Below are positions 21,860-35,200 of a stretch of 64,000 nt of DNA, piece by piece. Origin of the DNA: Mya arenaria (Eukaryota > Mollusca > Bivalvia > Myida > Myidae); NCBI RefSeq assembly GCF_026914265.1, contig NC_069135.1:12679560-12743559 (forward strand), given 5' to 3'. Position 1 is the first letter of the stretch; the number at the start of each line of letters is the position of its first letter. Made by a program: the position numbers and the translations under genes. The notes beneath the pieces were generated by a model that was not told the DNA's origin, did no database searches, and saw nothing but the letters and a program-made list of their open reading frames with translations.

Positions 21860-23485
21860 TCAATATACCTGTACCTGTACCTGTAATCTTCAGGCCGTAA
21901 ATTTAGCTTTCGCTATCGTGGCCCCTCTGGTAAATGTCTTCTTTAGTGGTTTCTCGACTGAGTGCGGTTATGTTAACATAAAAACTTTTTTCTATTCCAA
22001 TGTTCAATGTTAAGCATTGATTTAAACTGGTTTATGGACTTGGCAGAAACAGTCTCTTCACTAAGGGAATTCCAGTACATAATCGATCTCTGACTGAATG
22101 AATAAAGTCTTGAATTGTGTTTGCTTTTCTTCTTGACAAATTTGAGATGATGTCCTCTTAGGTCTCCAGACGAAAGAGTGAAGAGATGATCCCATTTTAA
22201 CTCATCGTGGCCATACACAGACTTATAAATCTGGATCATATCCGCCCTATCTCGTCTATATTCCAGAGTTGGAATTCCTAAGGCTTTTAGTCTTTGCTCA
22301 TATGACAAGTCCGATACATCTTTAACTAATTTGGTGGCGCGTCTCTGAACATCCTCTAGTCTTTTTATGTCCTTCTTTAGGTATGGAGACCATACACAAG
22401 AGCCATATTCTACAATTGGTCTAATAATTGACTTATAAAGGTTGAGAAACATATCTTTGTTCATGAACTCGAAGGATCTCCATATCATTCCAGTAACTCT
22501 GTGTGCTTTGGAAGCAATTTCTGTGATGTGTTCTTCAAAAGTTAGCCTCGAATCAAAAATCACACCTAAGTCCTTTTCTGAAGCAACTGGCTCGACTTTA
22601 ACGTAGTTTCCATCAATGTCCTGCATAGTGTATCTAGCACAATCATTATTAGACCCAATGTGCATGACCTTGCATTTGCTTGCATTAAAGCTAAGTTTAC
22701 TTTCAGTGCTCCAGTTACATAAATTGTCAAGATCCTGCTGTAACTTTTCACATTGTTGAGGATCGCTTATGGCCGAATAAATCTTAGTGTCGTCTGCAAA
22801 AATCTTCACTATACCCTCCACCACTTGCGGCAAGTCATTTATAAAGCACAAGAACAGCACCGGTCCCAGCACGCTTCCCTGAGGTACCCCACTGACCACG
22901 TTTGACCAAGATGAAACGCATGATCCAATACGAACACTTTGGACACGATGTTGTAAGAATGATTTTATCCATTTATGTACTGTACCACAGATACCAAGAT
23001 TATTCAGTTTTATAGACAGACGATCATGTGCCACCTTATCGAAAGCTTTACTAAAATCCAAGTAAATCACATCAATTGGGTTACCTTCATCTATCAGTTG
23101 AGTCCATTCGTCTAATATTTCAAGAAGTTGAATTGCACAGGACCTGCCACTTCTAAATCCGTATTGGTCATTGGATAAAAGTTTGTTTTGATTCAAGTGG
23201 ATCATTAATGCATCACGAACTAGCTTTTCACAAAGTTTGCAAATAATACACGTTAAACTCACTGGCCTATAATTGCTAGGATCCTTTTTACTTCCTTTTT
23301 TAAAAATGGGTGTGACAATCGCCTTTTTCCAGTCTTCTGGGACTTCTCCTTCTCTCAAGGATTTACTAAATAGTAAGTACAATGGATAACTGATTAAATC
23401 ACTTGTTTCACATAGAACTTTTGGGTGAATATTGTCAGGTCCAGGAGATTTATACTTAGCGCTGAGATCTGTCATACTTTTCTAG
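21860..23485 (-). mobile_element. 5'-truncated LINE (CR1/Jockey-type) with intact reverse transcriptase frame
   Basis: The 500-residue minus-strand frame (23475 to 21973) is a non-LTR reverse transcriptase. It begins inside the conserved KSPGPDNIHPKVL block and continues with YRPVSLTCIICKLCEK, YLDFSKAFDKV (residues 138-148), SGVPQGSVLGP (195-205), the catalytic FADD (226-229) and a LINE-like C-terminal part (KDLGVIFDSRL, RRATKLVKD, YRRDRADMIQIYK). The upstream endonuclease is absent, so the copy is 5' truncated, as expected from incomplete target-primed reverse transcription. The 3' end is a short tandem tail of acaggt units (plus strand cctgtacctgtacctgt, about 21866-21885). The undamaged frame over 1.5 kb suggests a young copy. 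The clade is inferred from motif style only. Confidence 0.88.
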
Positions 23486-23589
23486 GAAAACAACAAGTGG
23501 GATGTGGACGCGTAGAGTCTTCAAAACAAAAATTGTCAAAGACTGATGTTGCTGTTTATATGGAATACAGTTACATTAACAGCACTCAC

Positions 23590-23640
23590 CCTTTTGACCC
23601 CCCCCCCCCCACACACACACACTCTCACACACACTTTTAT
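23590..23640. repeat. C-rich and CA-rich simple repeat
   Basis: A poly-C run followed by acacac units, between the LINE and the LTR element. Confidence 0.85.
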
Positions 23641-23726
23641 TAATGGTTAAAACAAATGGTACAAACTATGACTTTAGTTGTAATTTATCATATCAACCTT
23701 TTTATCAATGTTTTCTGAGTTCAATT

Positions 23727-23960
23727 TGTTGCGTTGTTGGTTTAGTTCTTACAACAACCTGTGGAATGGGTTAGATTCATAAGATCTCAAATGGAGTTAC
23801 ATGTTTATTCATTCATACCCAAGCATCAAGTGAAATACAATACTACAGGCATAGCTATATATGAAACATAGTATTCAGTATGAATAACTACAATAGAGAA
23901 ATATGCTGTAGTATATAAAGAATTGTGTCCCTTAGATACATTAAGATTAAGAATGCAACA
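23727..23960 (-). repeat. 3' LTR of the Ty3/Gypsy element
   Basis: 234 bp, from tgttgcgttg to gaatgcaaca, the left-hand copy on the plus strand. It shares its sequence with the right-hand copy but is longer. Confidence 0.88.
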
Positions 23961-26900
23961 TCTCTCTTCTTTTAAAACAAATTAGTAAATTTATGAAGAA
24001 CACATTTAATCTAAAGTAATTTAGTCAACACCCTAGCGTTATCATTATTTTCAGCTGAGCAGAAAATCTTCTTGACAGATTAATTGTTCCAGCAGAGTGT
24101 ATCTGGAAATTAATGAGAATTTCTTCTAACTAAATGTTAACAGTTCAGATAAGGACACTTGAATCCTCCCCGAAATGTCATCTGAAAGTGTATTGTTTTC
24201 ATACCGCAGATAGCTGTTGATATATCCAATTAACATTGTAGAAATATTGTCCAAATATCTTTTTCACACGGTTACAGGATATAGGTGATTATGAATTTCC
24301 TTCACAGCACAGAATATTGAAGAAAAGTTTTTACATTTGAAATATATTGAAGTATCACAAATATATATATATACAACATAACACAAAACACATCATAAAT
24401 TAGTTCAAAGATCCAACCTTTGAGGTACTTTGACCTGTCTTCCTGATCTAGTGACGTACATGTTAGAATTTTGATCAGTATTGCCAACAACATCAGTTGG
24501 TGCTGATGGTTGTTGTTGTTGCGACTGAGTGTTATCATGAGAAAAGTTTCGCTCTGATTGATTTTGTATGTTTCTGTCACTGTCATGTTGTGATTGATCA
24601 GTTAGACCAATGTCGTTGCCATTGCATGGATGTGTATCTATGATTTGAAATGGTTTTTCATTTGTCTTCAACAAATGACTTCTGTTTCGTCTATAGACAC
24701 CACCATCATTAGTTTCAACAATGTATGATCTGTCATGCACTTGTTTCCTAACAATTGCCTGTTTCCAGTGTTTACCTTGTTTGATTCTAATTGTTTCTCC
24801 TTGTGACAATTGTGTGAGTGGCTTGGCAGATTTATCAAACCATGTCTTTGATTTGATTTTTGATTTTGACATTTTGCTTTTGATTTCTTGCCTATTTTGA
24901 ACTTTCGGCTCAAGGTGTTTGCGTGTTACTGGCAAAATAGACCTAGTCTCCCTACTCATTAGTAATTGTACTGGTGATTTGCCACATGAAAGCGGTGCAT
25001 TTCTGTTTTCGAGAACTGCAAGATACGGATCTTTGTTATCTTGTAGAGATTTTGTGAAAATCTTTTTGATTGTTTGAATACATCTTTCAGCAACACCGTT
25101 GCCTTGTGAGTGTAACGGCGATGACGTAACATGTTCAAAATCCCATTCTCTAATAAATTTGTCAAATTCCTGACTACAATATTGTCCTGCATTGTCACTA
25201 ATGACTTTTGAGGGTATTCCATGTGTAGCAAAATAGCCCTTCAATTTGTGAATAACCGTGTGAGTTCTCATATTTCTGAGTAACCCGCATTCAAAATATC
25301 TGCTATACAGATCAACTACAACAATGTACGGTAATTACTGTCATTCCAGTGAAAAATATCAGTAGCCACAACTTCCCATGGCCTGCTGGGAATCTGATTA
25401 GGAATCATTGGTTCCTTGACATTGGAGTTTCTGTGTTCAAGACATATGGGACAATTGAGTACTTTGTTCTTTATGTCTTTGGTCATATTGGGCCATTTAC
25501 ATTACACTTCTTACACGCTGAGTACATTTCTCTATGCCTAAGTGTGAATCATGAACTTTGTCCAGCATCATATGTCTCAAATCTTTGGGAATTATGACAT
25601 TGTTTCCTTTTAACAAAAAATCGTCAATGACTGTTAGTTCGTCTCTGAAATTCCAATATTGTAAAATACTATTTGGACAGTTCTGTCTCTTATCAGGCCA
25701 ACCTGTTAATATTGTGTGTTTCAGAGTCTGCATCTCTTGATCAGTCTCAATTTTGCTTTTGATCAGGGTCATTTTCTGATCACTCATAGCAATGTTTTTC
25801 ATGACAGAATGTACATGAACATCTATGTCTTTACATACATCAATCTGTTCATCTTGCAAATAGTTGCGACTTAGTGTATCAGCTACTGGAATGTCCTTTC
25901 CAGGTACATGAACAATTTCATAATCGTATTTCTGTAATTGCAAAATCATCTTTTGCAATCTTGGCAAAACATGCAAACTTTTGCGTGTTATACTCACAAG
26001 TGGCTTTTGATCACTTTGGACTACTACATGTCAACCATATGTCATTTGATGAAACTTGGTCATGCCATACAATACAGCATAGAGCTCTTTTGTAATCTGG
26101 GCATAGTTTCTTTCTGCAGACGTCAATGCTTTCGAAGCAAAGAAAACTGGTTTGTCGTTTTGAAGCAAAACACAACCAAGTCCATTTTGTGATGCGTCTA
26201 CTTGCAGCACAACTTCAATATTTGGATAAAAGTACGAGAGTACCTGTCCTGGGTTTTGAGTTATTACCCTTTTTATTTTGTTCAAGGCAATTTCATGTTC
26301 CGCGTCCCACCTGAAAATACTGTCTTTCTTCAGCAACTGTCGTAACAGACTAGTCATTTCTGCAAGATTGGGTGCAAATCGTTGCAGATAATTCACCATT
26401 CCTAATATAGTCTCTAGCTCAGACTTTGACTTAGGAGACGGCATTTCCTGGACAGCTCTTACCTTTGAAGGATCAATTTTCAGTCCGTCTGACGTCAGTA
26501 AATGTCCAAAGAAAGGTATTTCTGACTTACCAATCTCGGTTTTGTCAGCATTGAGTTTGAGACCTTTTTGTTGACATCTTTCCATGAGTTTGTCCAAGTT
26601 TCTGTCATGTTCTTGTTTGTCTTTGCCATAACAAACAATATCGTCAACAATGACCTTGACGCCATTCAAACCTTCAAGACAAGACTCCATTTTCTGGACG
26701 AAGACGTCTTGAGCACAATTTACACCATAGGGAAGTCTCAGATACCTATATCTGCCAAATGGAGTATTGAAAACTGTCAGAAATGAGGATTTCTTGTTCA
26801 GTTTAACAGACCAATAAACGGTTCTCGCGTCAAATTTGGAAAATACGGTTGCACCTGTCAAGTCAGGCAAAATATCATCTATTGATCTAGATGGATAGTG

Positions 26901-28533
26901 TGGTCTCACTATTGCCTCATTCAGGTCTTTAGGGTCTAGGCATACCCTTAAAGAGCCATTGGGTTTTTCAACAGTTACCATACTGTTGACCCATACAGAC
27001 GGTTCTGTCACTTTGACAATGACTTTGTCTTTAACCATTCTGTCTAATTCTGTTTTTAGTCTGTCCTTAATCGCAATAGGTACACGTCTTGGAGGGTGTA
27101 CTACAGGTATTGCATCTGATTTTATATGTATGTCACATTCACCTGGAAGTGTTCCCAGACCAGTAAATACATTATGGTATTTTGAAATAACTTGGTCTTT
27201 TGTGTAAGAAACGTCAGGTTCTACTGCTGATACAAATTTTAGTAGATTCATTGCAAGGCAAGTGTCAAGACCTAAAATTGGACATGAGGGTGTATCTACA
27301 ATGTAAAATTCGTTTCTTGAAATTTTACCATTGTACAAGCATTGAAGACTAACTACACCGTGTACTTTGAGTGGTGTGCCATTGTAAGCTGTCAATTTGC
27401 TGTTTGTGTGTTTCAACTGAATTTTGCTACCAAGTGATTTGTACATGTGGTATGGTATGATATTAACTTGTGCACCAGAATCAATCTTGAATTTGAATTG
27501 TGTGCTGTTGTCACCAACTGAAATATTGACAAAAGCTTGATTTTTGTGTTTGTCATGAGTAACAGTATTAACAAAATAACCATCACAGTTGTCACTTAGA
27601 TCTGAGGAAGAAAAATCATTTACCTCATACACTCGTGATTTGTTCTGTTCCTTTTGCTTTTTGTAGCATACACTAACAAAGTGATTTCTTTTCCCACAGT
27701 AGTTACAGTCTTTCCCTCTTGCTGGGCATATGTCCTTGGTCTCGTGTTTTGATCCACAGTTTGAACACATAGCCTTCTTCGTGCCAGCGTTAGCATACTT
27801 CAGTTTGCCTCTCGACCTTTGTTTTGGATTCCTCTTTGCCTCTGGGTGGTGATATGTCCTTGGTGTAACGGCATTTACACTTTTATTGTTGTCTATTTGT
27901 TGAATGTGTGATTTTGTAAGTTCATACGTTCTAGCAATGTCCAAAGATTTCTGTAACGTTAAACCGTTCCCTTCGCTTATAAACTTTTTGCGGAGTTTCA
28001 CAGATCGAACGCCAAATACAATGTGATCCCGGATCATGTCATCAAGAATGTCCTCTGGATAATCACATTCTTTGATGAGTAATCTCAAGTCCGTAAAAAA
28101 CTGTTCAAACGATTCGCCATCTTTTTGTATTTTCATTTTGAAAATGTATCTTGAATATATACGGTTTGATTTTGGTTTACAATAGTTCTCGAACTGGTTG
28201 TAGAAGTATGTAAGATCTTTTTGTTGATCGTCTGTTGGTCTCCAAGTGCTAAAAATGGAACGACCTTTTTCTCCAACCCACAGCATTAGGTAATTACACT
28301 TCACTTCTTGTGATTGTTCCTTTAGAGGACCCTTAAACATAAAGTCGGAATGTGACTTGAACGACTTGAATGACTGTGACAAATCCCTGCTGTCCCAGTC
28401 CATTTTGGGTGTTTGTCCTTGCATATTGTTAAAGCTTGCCATTTTGTTAGAATGAGCTTCACAATTACAATTTAATTATTCCATTTAATTTCAATTTAAT
28501 CCATAAGAATCAGTTCACCAACTTCTGACACCA

Positions 28534-28630
28534 TGTTGCGTTGTTGGTCATAAGATCTCAAATGGAGTTACATGTTTATTCATTCATACCCAAGCATCAA
28601 GTGAAATACAATACTATTAAGAATGCAACA
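28534..28630 (-). repeat. 5' LTR of the Ty3/Gypsy element
   Basis: 97 bp with the same TG...CA ends as the left-hand copy. It is next to the putative primer binding site. Confidence 0.85.
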
Positions 28631-29130
28631 CAATTATCAAAAAATTGGATGTTGAAAATGAACCAGTACAGTACTGGTTGAGTTTGTAATATAGTACAGG
28701 TAAAAAGACTTTCTTAAAAAAAAAAAAAAAAAAAATTTGATTGGGATTTTTTTCTTAAGATTGGGAAAAATATCTTATATTTTGCTTTGGGAATGGGTCC
28801 GATAGTCGGACCTGTGGGTACTAGAGAAAAAGCCCTGTGCATGACAAAAACAAATGGTACAAACTATGACTTTAGTTGTAATTTATCATATCAACCTTTT
28901 TATCAATGTTTTCTGAGTTCAATTATCAAAAAATTGGATGTTGAAAATGAACCAGTACAGTACTGGTTGAGTTTGTAATATAGTACAGGTGAAAAGACTT
29001 TCTTAAAAAAAAAAAAAAAAATTTTGATTGGGATTTTTTTCTTAAGATTGGGAAAAATATCTTATATTTTGCTTTGGGAATGGGTCCGATAGTCTGACCT
29101 GTGGGTACTAGAGAAAAAGCCCTTTGCATG
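28631..29130. repeat. 289-bp tandem duplication split by the LTR insertion
   Basis: The segment starting caattatcaaaaaattgg at 28631 repeats at 28920. The tail of a matching copy (aacaaatggtacaaactatg to gagttcaatt) also lies on the far side of the LTR element at about 23652-23726. The host DNA was therefore already duplicated before the element inserted. The second copy at 28916-28937 preserves the uninterrupted pre-insertion sequence. Confidence 0.9.
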
Positions 29131-29253
29131 AATGTAACATGCTTTAAAATTAGGAGAGTGATTACTTGGAACATAATTAGAGGTCTTTGAAATATCAGCT
29201 CTGTTAATCAATTTCTGATATCTTCATTTACAGAGTTCATCCAAATTTAAAAT

Positions 29254-32200
29254 ATGGCTAGTGGTGTTGATAAGCCGGAGGGGCTTAATAAGCCAGATGC
29301 AAATGCACAGACAACCACAGAAAAACCTGACAGACCAGATAACTTCCTGAAGCCGGACGAAAAGACACGGACATCCACATTCAGAGAAGTATTCAGTGAC
29401 TTCCAACGCTTTCTGCAGACAGAGCAAAGGGACATAGATGGCATGTTAAAGGAGGATTTGAAGAATGTTTATATTGGAGAATACAGCCAGTATCGGCAGC
29501 AAATCAGTCCTGATCAGAGCTTACCATCATTCTTTAAGCTCTTCAGGATTCTATATCAGCAAAATATTGCTCATTTTGAAGGTGATAAAATAGTTCTTGG
29601 GCCAATGAATGGTAAAACTGTGAAAAGAGTTAGAAATAAAGGCAGAAAAAGTAATGAGAAAAAAGCAAACTTAAGCCCATTTCGAGAACCCGTAAACCAG
29701 CTAGCAGCTCCAGCTGAAGGTGTACATGTACAGACCCCAGCAAATGAACAGTCAACACAGAATTATAGTAAAAAACATTTCATGAACAGAAACAAGTATG
29801 CTGTAGATCAGCACTTGACATTTAAAAATGGTCTCAGAAAGGTGGTTGAACTACCTGAGTTTGAAGGTGACATTGCTCTATGGAAGCATGTGGGGAAGAC
29901 CTTGAACAACAATGTGTATTTCTGTACTGTGTGCCAGTCAAAGTGTAACTCACTGCTAGATATGGACCAGCATGTAAACGGCAGGAGACATCGACTAGCC
30001 AACTCTATAAAAGCTGTCAAGTCAAAGAAGTAAGCAACATGAGTAATTACTTTTATTTTCAATAAATAAACTGTTTGAATTATCCATATGCTTTAAATAG
30101 ATTTGAATGGTTGGTAAGAGCTTTAGAAATACATAAAACCAACACCTTATTATAATTGAATATTTTTTATGTTTATGTATATAATGGATTTTATAATGAT
30201 CAAAAAGTAATAGTTTATAGTACTTTAATGCTTATATTCAATGTTATATAACTTAAATTCTAACAAATCATTGATATATTTATTAAACGATTTATTGTTG
30301 ATTTCAGAAGAGAGCTTGTGACTGGCATGGCTGAGGTGCGGGTGTCATGCAAAAAGACAGACAAACTTGAAATGACAGGAGAGGGGGTGCTGCAGATGAT
30401 GGTGCGGGAAGGGGACACAATGCTGGCTGACCTCGTTCTGCAGAATGTCAGTACCGTGCCTGTGGAACTGGCCCACTGTGAGATGATGAAGAAATGCCGC
30501 GTGTTCACACTACAAGACAGCAGTCATGTCACTGATGGCATGGGGAAAACTGCAGTTATACGGCCAGGTTGCTTACTTATTTTATACATTTTTTTTAAGA
30601 TGTAGTTTAGAAGTTTTGTACATTTGATTGTTCCGCATAATCTCATTTTGCTGTTAAAAATTTCATGTGAGTTTTCAGCCTGTCTAATTTTTTTGTGTCC
30701 AATGTCACATTAAAAACAAAATCAACTCCACATTTAGGACAGAGTTACACAGTGACAGTGCGTGCTCAGCCCCAGCACTGTGGGAGCTACCACTGTCCAG
30801 TCATGTTCCACATGGTCGCCCACCACCCAGCAACACCCCAGACAGGCTACATCCTGCGCTACCTCCACTGCAGGTGTAAGAACAGCGTGTTGGATGAACT
30901 CCAGCCAACTTCGGAATACAAGAAGCCACCTCGCACCAACAAACTGAAGGGCAAGGCTTTAGAGGTTGTGCCTGGCTTCAAGTTACCCAGGTTCGTATAA
31001 ATGTCACCAGCATGTTGAAACCAAATTATACACAATTATCTTGGTAGAACTTTGGTAAGATCACTTGTTTGAAGGAAAACTGGACAAGTGTGTTTCCTTT
31101 AATGCTTAGGATATCACCACAATGTGAGTCTTTAGATCTTATACTCACAACTCTATGTTGTATTTCCAGCTGGTCTGGAGACTGCCTCGAGAGAAAGTTA
31201 GAGCTAGGACAGTACTCCGTGCCACCAGATGACCGCAGGATGATCAACCGAGGGCTTGCGATCACTGATGGACTAACTGAACAGGAATGTCTTCAGATAG
31301 AGAGGCTAAGGTGCATAATATGTTTTATTATATACCCATCATATATGCACATGTAAAACATATCACAAAATAATTCCATAATATTTATGAAAAACTACAG
31401 AAACAAGCTTAGTAGACAAAAGTTAACTCTGCTGATGTCACATCAAAATGACATTAAAAATGACATCCTAAAACAAAATAGTGCATCATTAAATTGACAT
31501 TTTTTGTGAACCCAAGTGTCTTTTTAAGTTATTTAAAGCAGTTATGTATACAATTAAAGGGTTGTTAGTACTGTGTTTCGATTCGGAATGTAGTATAATA
31601 CTCTCTTGGATTTGTGCAGATTTTGGAACAATCCACTCAAGTGGAATACGACCTCCCTGATCAAAATGCAATACTGCTTACCCTGCTTACCCTATTACAT
31701 TTTACCAATTATTTCCTATACTAGAATGAGGGAAGATATTCATTTGCATTTTGCGGGGGACGAAATGATATTATAGATGTATGAATAAAAGACAAAGGGG
31801 TAAATTATCGATGACAGTGTTTTCATCCCATCTTTTTGTGAATAGGGCAAGGGTACCAGGGAACAAAACCCTTTAAACTCTTGGGATTGTAGCATTTTTT
31901 CTAGATGCCATGAATTATGACAGATAATAATAAAATGTATGAAGTTGATTAATTTAATTAATATAAGTTGTTTCCTTTCTCCTACTTGAAGGAATGAGGT
32001 GGAGAGTGACTTGACCATGTCAGGTTACGTGCGGAGATTTTCCAGCCTGCTCTTCTTTGAGGAGGTACAGATGGAGGTGGATATCCGAAGATACGACATG
32101 GAGGACGTCCAGCTTAGACCATATCCTGCCAACAGAAGGCTACTACTATTGCAGGTTGGGATAAATTTTGATTTTTTATTGGACATCAAGTAAAAATGTG

Positions 32201-35200
32201 TGACTTTTTGTTGAATTGAAATCATTGCTAGATTCTGTTGTATCATTTTCATATGATATAGAAAATTTAATTTGCCTTTACTTATAATGCTTTGGTGCTT
32301 ACCCAAGTCTGTCCTTAAGTGTTACTAGAAATAGACTAACAATAGAAGATATAAAGACATAAATTTTTTTACAGAATAAAAAAAAATAGTTTGTATGAAA
32401 CATCTATATATATTTTCCCTGTGATCCCCCTCCCAAGGTTCCTGGCCTGTGTGAGAACCGTCCATCTGTGTTGCGTGGTGACTGGCTGTATGTGCGGAAC
32501 CGAGACCCTAATGGACAGCTTGGGACCCGGGAATACCAGGGATTTGTACATGACGTACACCAGAATGATGTTGCTCTCGGCTTCCATAACAGGTTGGTTG
32601 TGCCCATTTCTTGTTTTTAAAGGTTGGTATGAATGACCCCAAATATCATACAGTACAGCCATTTGGCTGAGGAGTCCTGGTTAATCTGGTTTATGAGGTC
32701 TGCTCAGGTCAGGTTTTGATTGTAAACATTCACCCCTATTGACCTGGCCTTCTATACTATTACCCCAGCCTTTTAGTGCTTTGTTACATTCCACACCTTG
32801 TAATTTCAAAATATATGAAGTTTTCCTCTGACCATTTAAATGGAAAATGAACTACTTTATTGAAATAAATCTTTATCATAAAAACAAACTAAGAAATAAG
32901 CGTATGACTTGCAGGACTATCACCAATTAAGCAACCAATTAAGCAAGTATTATTTCTAATTACAGTGTTTACATACCTGTGGAGTAGTATTGTTATATTA
33001 CACATGTGTTAAACAGAAAATTGTGTGATAGTTGAATGTTTAAAACCGGAAACAAGGTAAAGCATGTGATGTATGTACACTATCACATTTGTGGTCATTT
33101 AGTACAAATTTATTAAACTTGTTTATTTAAGTTGATTAAAACTCTTTACAGCTCATTTTTTTTAATTTTGAATTTTCAAATTTTGTAGAATAATTTCAGC
33201 ATTGAAATAACACTCATTTCATACCTTCTTTTTAATTGTTTTCTAGTCTCCTTATATAAAATGACAGAAAATGATTTTTTTTTTTCAGTTTCCGCGACTC
33301 GTATGTGGAAAAGCAGAGCTATAATGTTCGGTTTGTTTTCAACCGTTTGCCGTCCCGCCTGCAGCACCGTGCCCTTCAGTTGGCAGATGAGCTCAGTCTG
33401 GGGCCCATACTGTTCCCGGAGGAGCAACATATAGCATCCCCTACACCGCTATTACCCAGTCTCAAGTAATTTGGACTCTTGTGTAGATTTTGTGTCTTCT
33501 GTTACTGTCAATGTTGCTGTTCTGATTTGTGTTTGTTAAAACTGATATCACTGTAATTATTCCTCAGGGATAATGAAGATACATGTAAGTGAAGCTTGTG
33601 GGGGATTTAAAATAGTACTAAAATAATTTCAACTGTGCTCTGTGCCCCTTACTCCTGTTTTGGTGCTTACTGACTTATACACAAACTTTTCAGGATTGGG
33701 ATTGTTGGAATGTTATCATTCCTGTTTCGGCAGGCAGCTTCTTAATCTTATACAAAAGAAGCCCTCATTAAATTACCTGTGTCTTGCTTCCAGGTTGTAC
33801 AACTCTGACCTGGAGAGGAATCATGAGCAGTTGTGTGCGGTGCAGCACATTGTGGCTGGGACCTCGCGGCCGGCGCCCTACCTAGTGTTTGGTCCACCAG
33901 GAACAGGCAAAACAGTTACCATAGTAGAGGCTATCAAACAGGTATGGGATGGATGGAATTGCTTTCATGCAATATATATAAAACGCCATTTAGAACAAAT
34001 TATTCAAGCCCAATCATCATAAGATTGATATTTTTAAGACATGAATGATATTTTTAAGACATGAATCATTAATAAATACAGAACAAGCTGTTCAACCAGG
34101 AAACCTTATTGTTTTTTGCAGTAAAATTGAACCTATGCATCAAACGTTGAAAAACGTATTCATGCTTAATGGTTTGGTTCATCATGTTCCAACTTAACGG
34201 GCAATTTCTACTAACTTTTTATGATTTTTTTAGTATTTTGACTTGGTATCCCTAAAAAGCATATTGTGATATATTGATAATTCATACTGCGGTTCAATTA
34301 TCTAAGAAAGTATACCAGTATACTGGTATATTTTTGCAGCTCAACAAACATCTTACTTGAGCCAGTTATCTGACCTTAGGATTATTTCAACTGCTAGTCT
34401 CTGGTTTCAGGTATGGAAGCAGTCACGTGGGAACCGTGTGTTGGCCTGTACCCCATCCAACTCTGCAGCAGACCTGATCACCAAGAGGCTGATCAAGCAC
34501 ATACCTGCCACGGAGATTCTCCGGCTCAATGCCGCCTCACGCTCCCTCAGAGCTATACCTCAAGAGATAAGGGTCAGTTTGAATGTGGACAACCTTCCTT
34601 TAATTAGTATTCATTAGGTTCAGACCAAAGATAGAACTTTTTGGTGCTTAACAGAAAAAAAGACAATGATATAGCTTTAAGATGTTGTTTTCTTGGCAAC
34701 ATTTATTTGGAGTGAGGTTATAGTTCATATTTCAGTTTTTGGGGATTTTAATTGCTACATAAAAATAGTATAAATATCACTTTTAGGTGATTTGTGCATT
34801 ACTAAAAACTCTTATAGAAATTGCTGTATTAACTTTTTATATGTTTATTGTTCGACTTGATATCTTGGTGTATCAGTTTGTGTTATCAGAATAAGTAAGA
34901 TATAATTATATTTTAGAGAACTTACATGGTACAAAAGTCCTTTCCTGTATATAAGGTTAAGGGTTTGAGCTCTATACACAGTGTAGTTGTTTTACTGCAG
35001 GTGGTGTGTAACTATGACAACAGCCGAGGTCAGTTCCAATTCCCATCAAAGGCCATCCTGAGCGAGTACCGTATTATTGTCACCACTCTTGTCACAGCCG
35101 GCAGGTGAGCACTCAGTTCAATATCCGCCATTTTGTGAAGGGGTTCATGACCTTTTCGTTTGGAAAATTGCGTTGATATTACTAAATTGGGAAATCCATT

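Larger units (their letters stand above)
23727..28630 (-). mobile_element. Ty3/Gypsy LTR retrotransposon fossil, minus strand
   Basis: A near full-length element of about 4.9 kb. The LTRs begin TGTTGC and end GCAACA, and the element is flanked by a 5-bp target duplication, caatt (23722-23726 and 28631-28635). In reading order, from 28.4 to 24.4 kb, it carries gag with a CX2CX4HX4C zinc knuckle, a protease with the DSGA motif, reverse transcriptase, RNase H (QVDASQNGLGCVLL) and an integrase core followed by a C-terminal domain. Gag and pol lie in one frame, a layout known in this superfamily. A tggtgtcag sequence next to the 5' LTR fits a tRNA primer site. The pol part is broken, with about two or more interruptions. 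The LTR bases that align look identical by eye, so the insertion is probably young. Confidence 0.93.
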
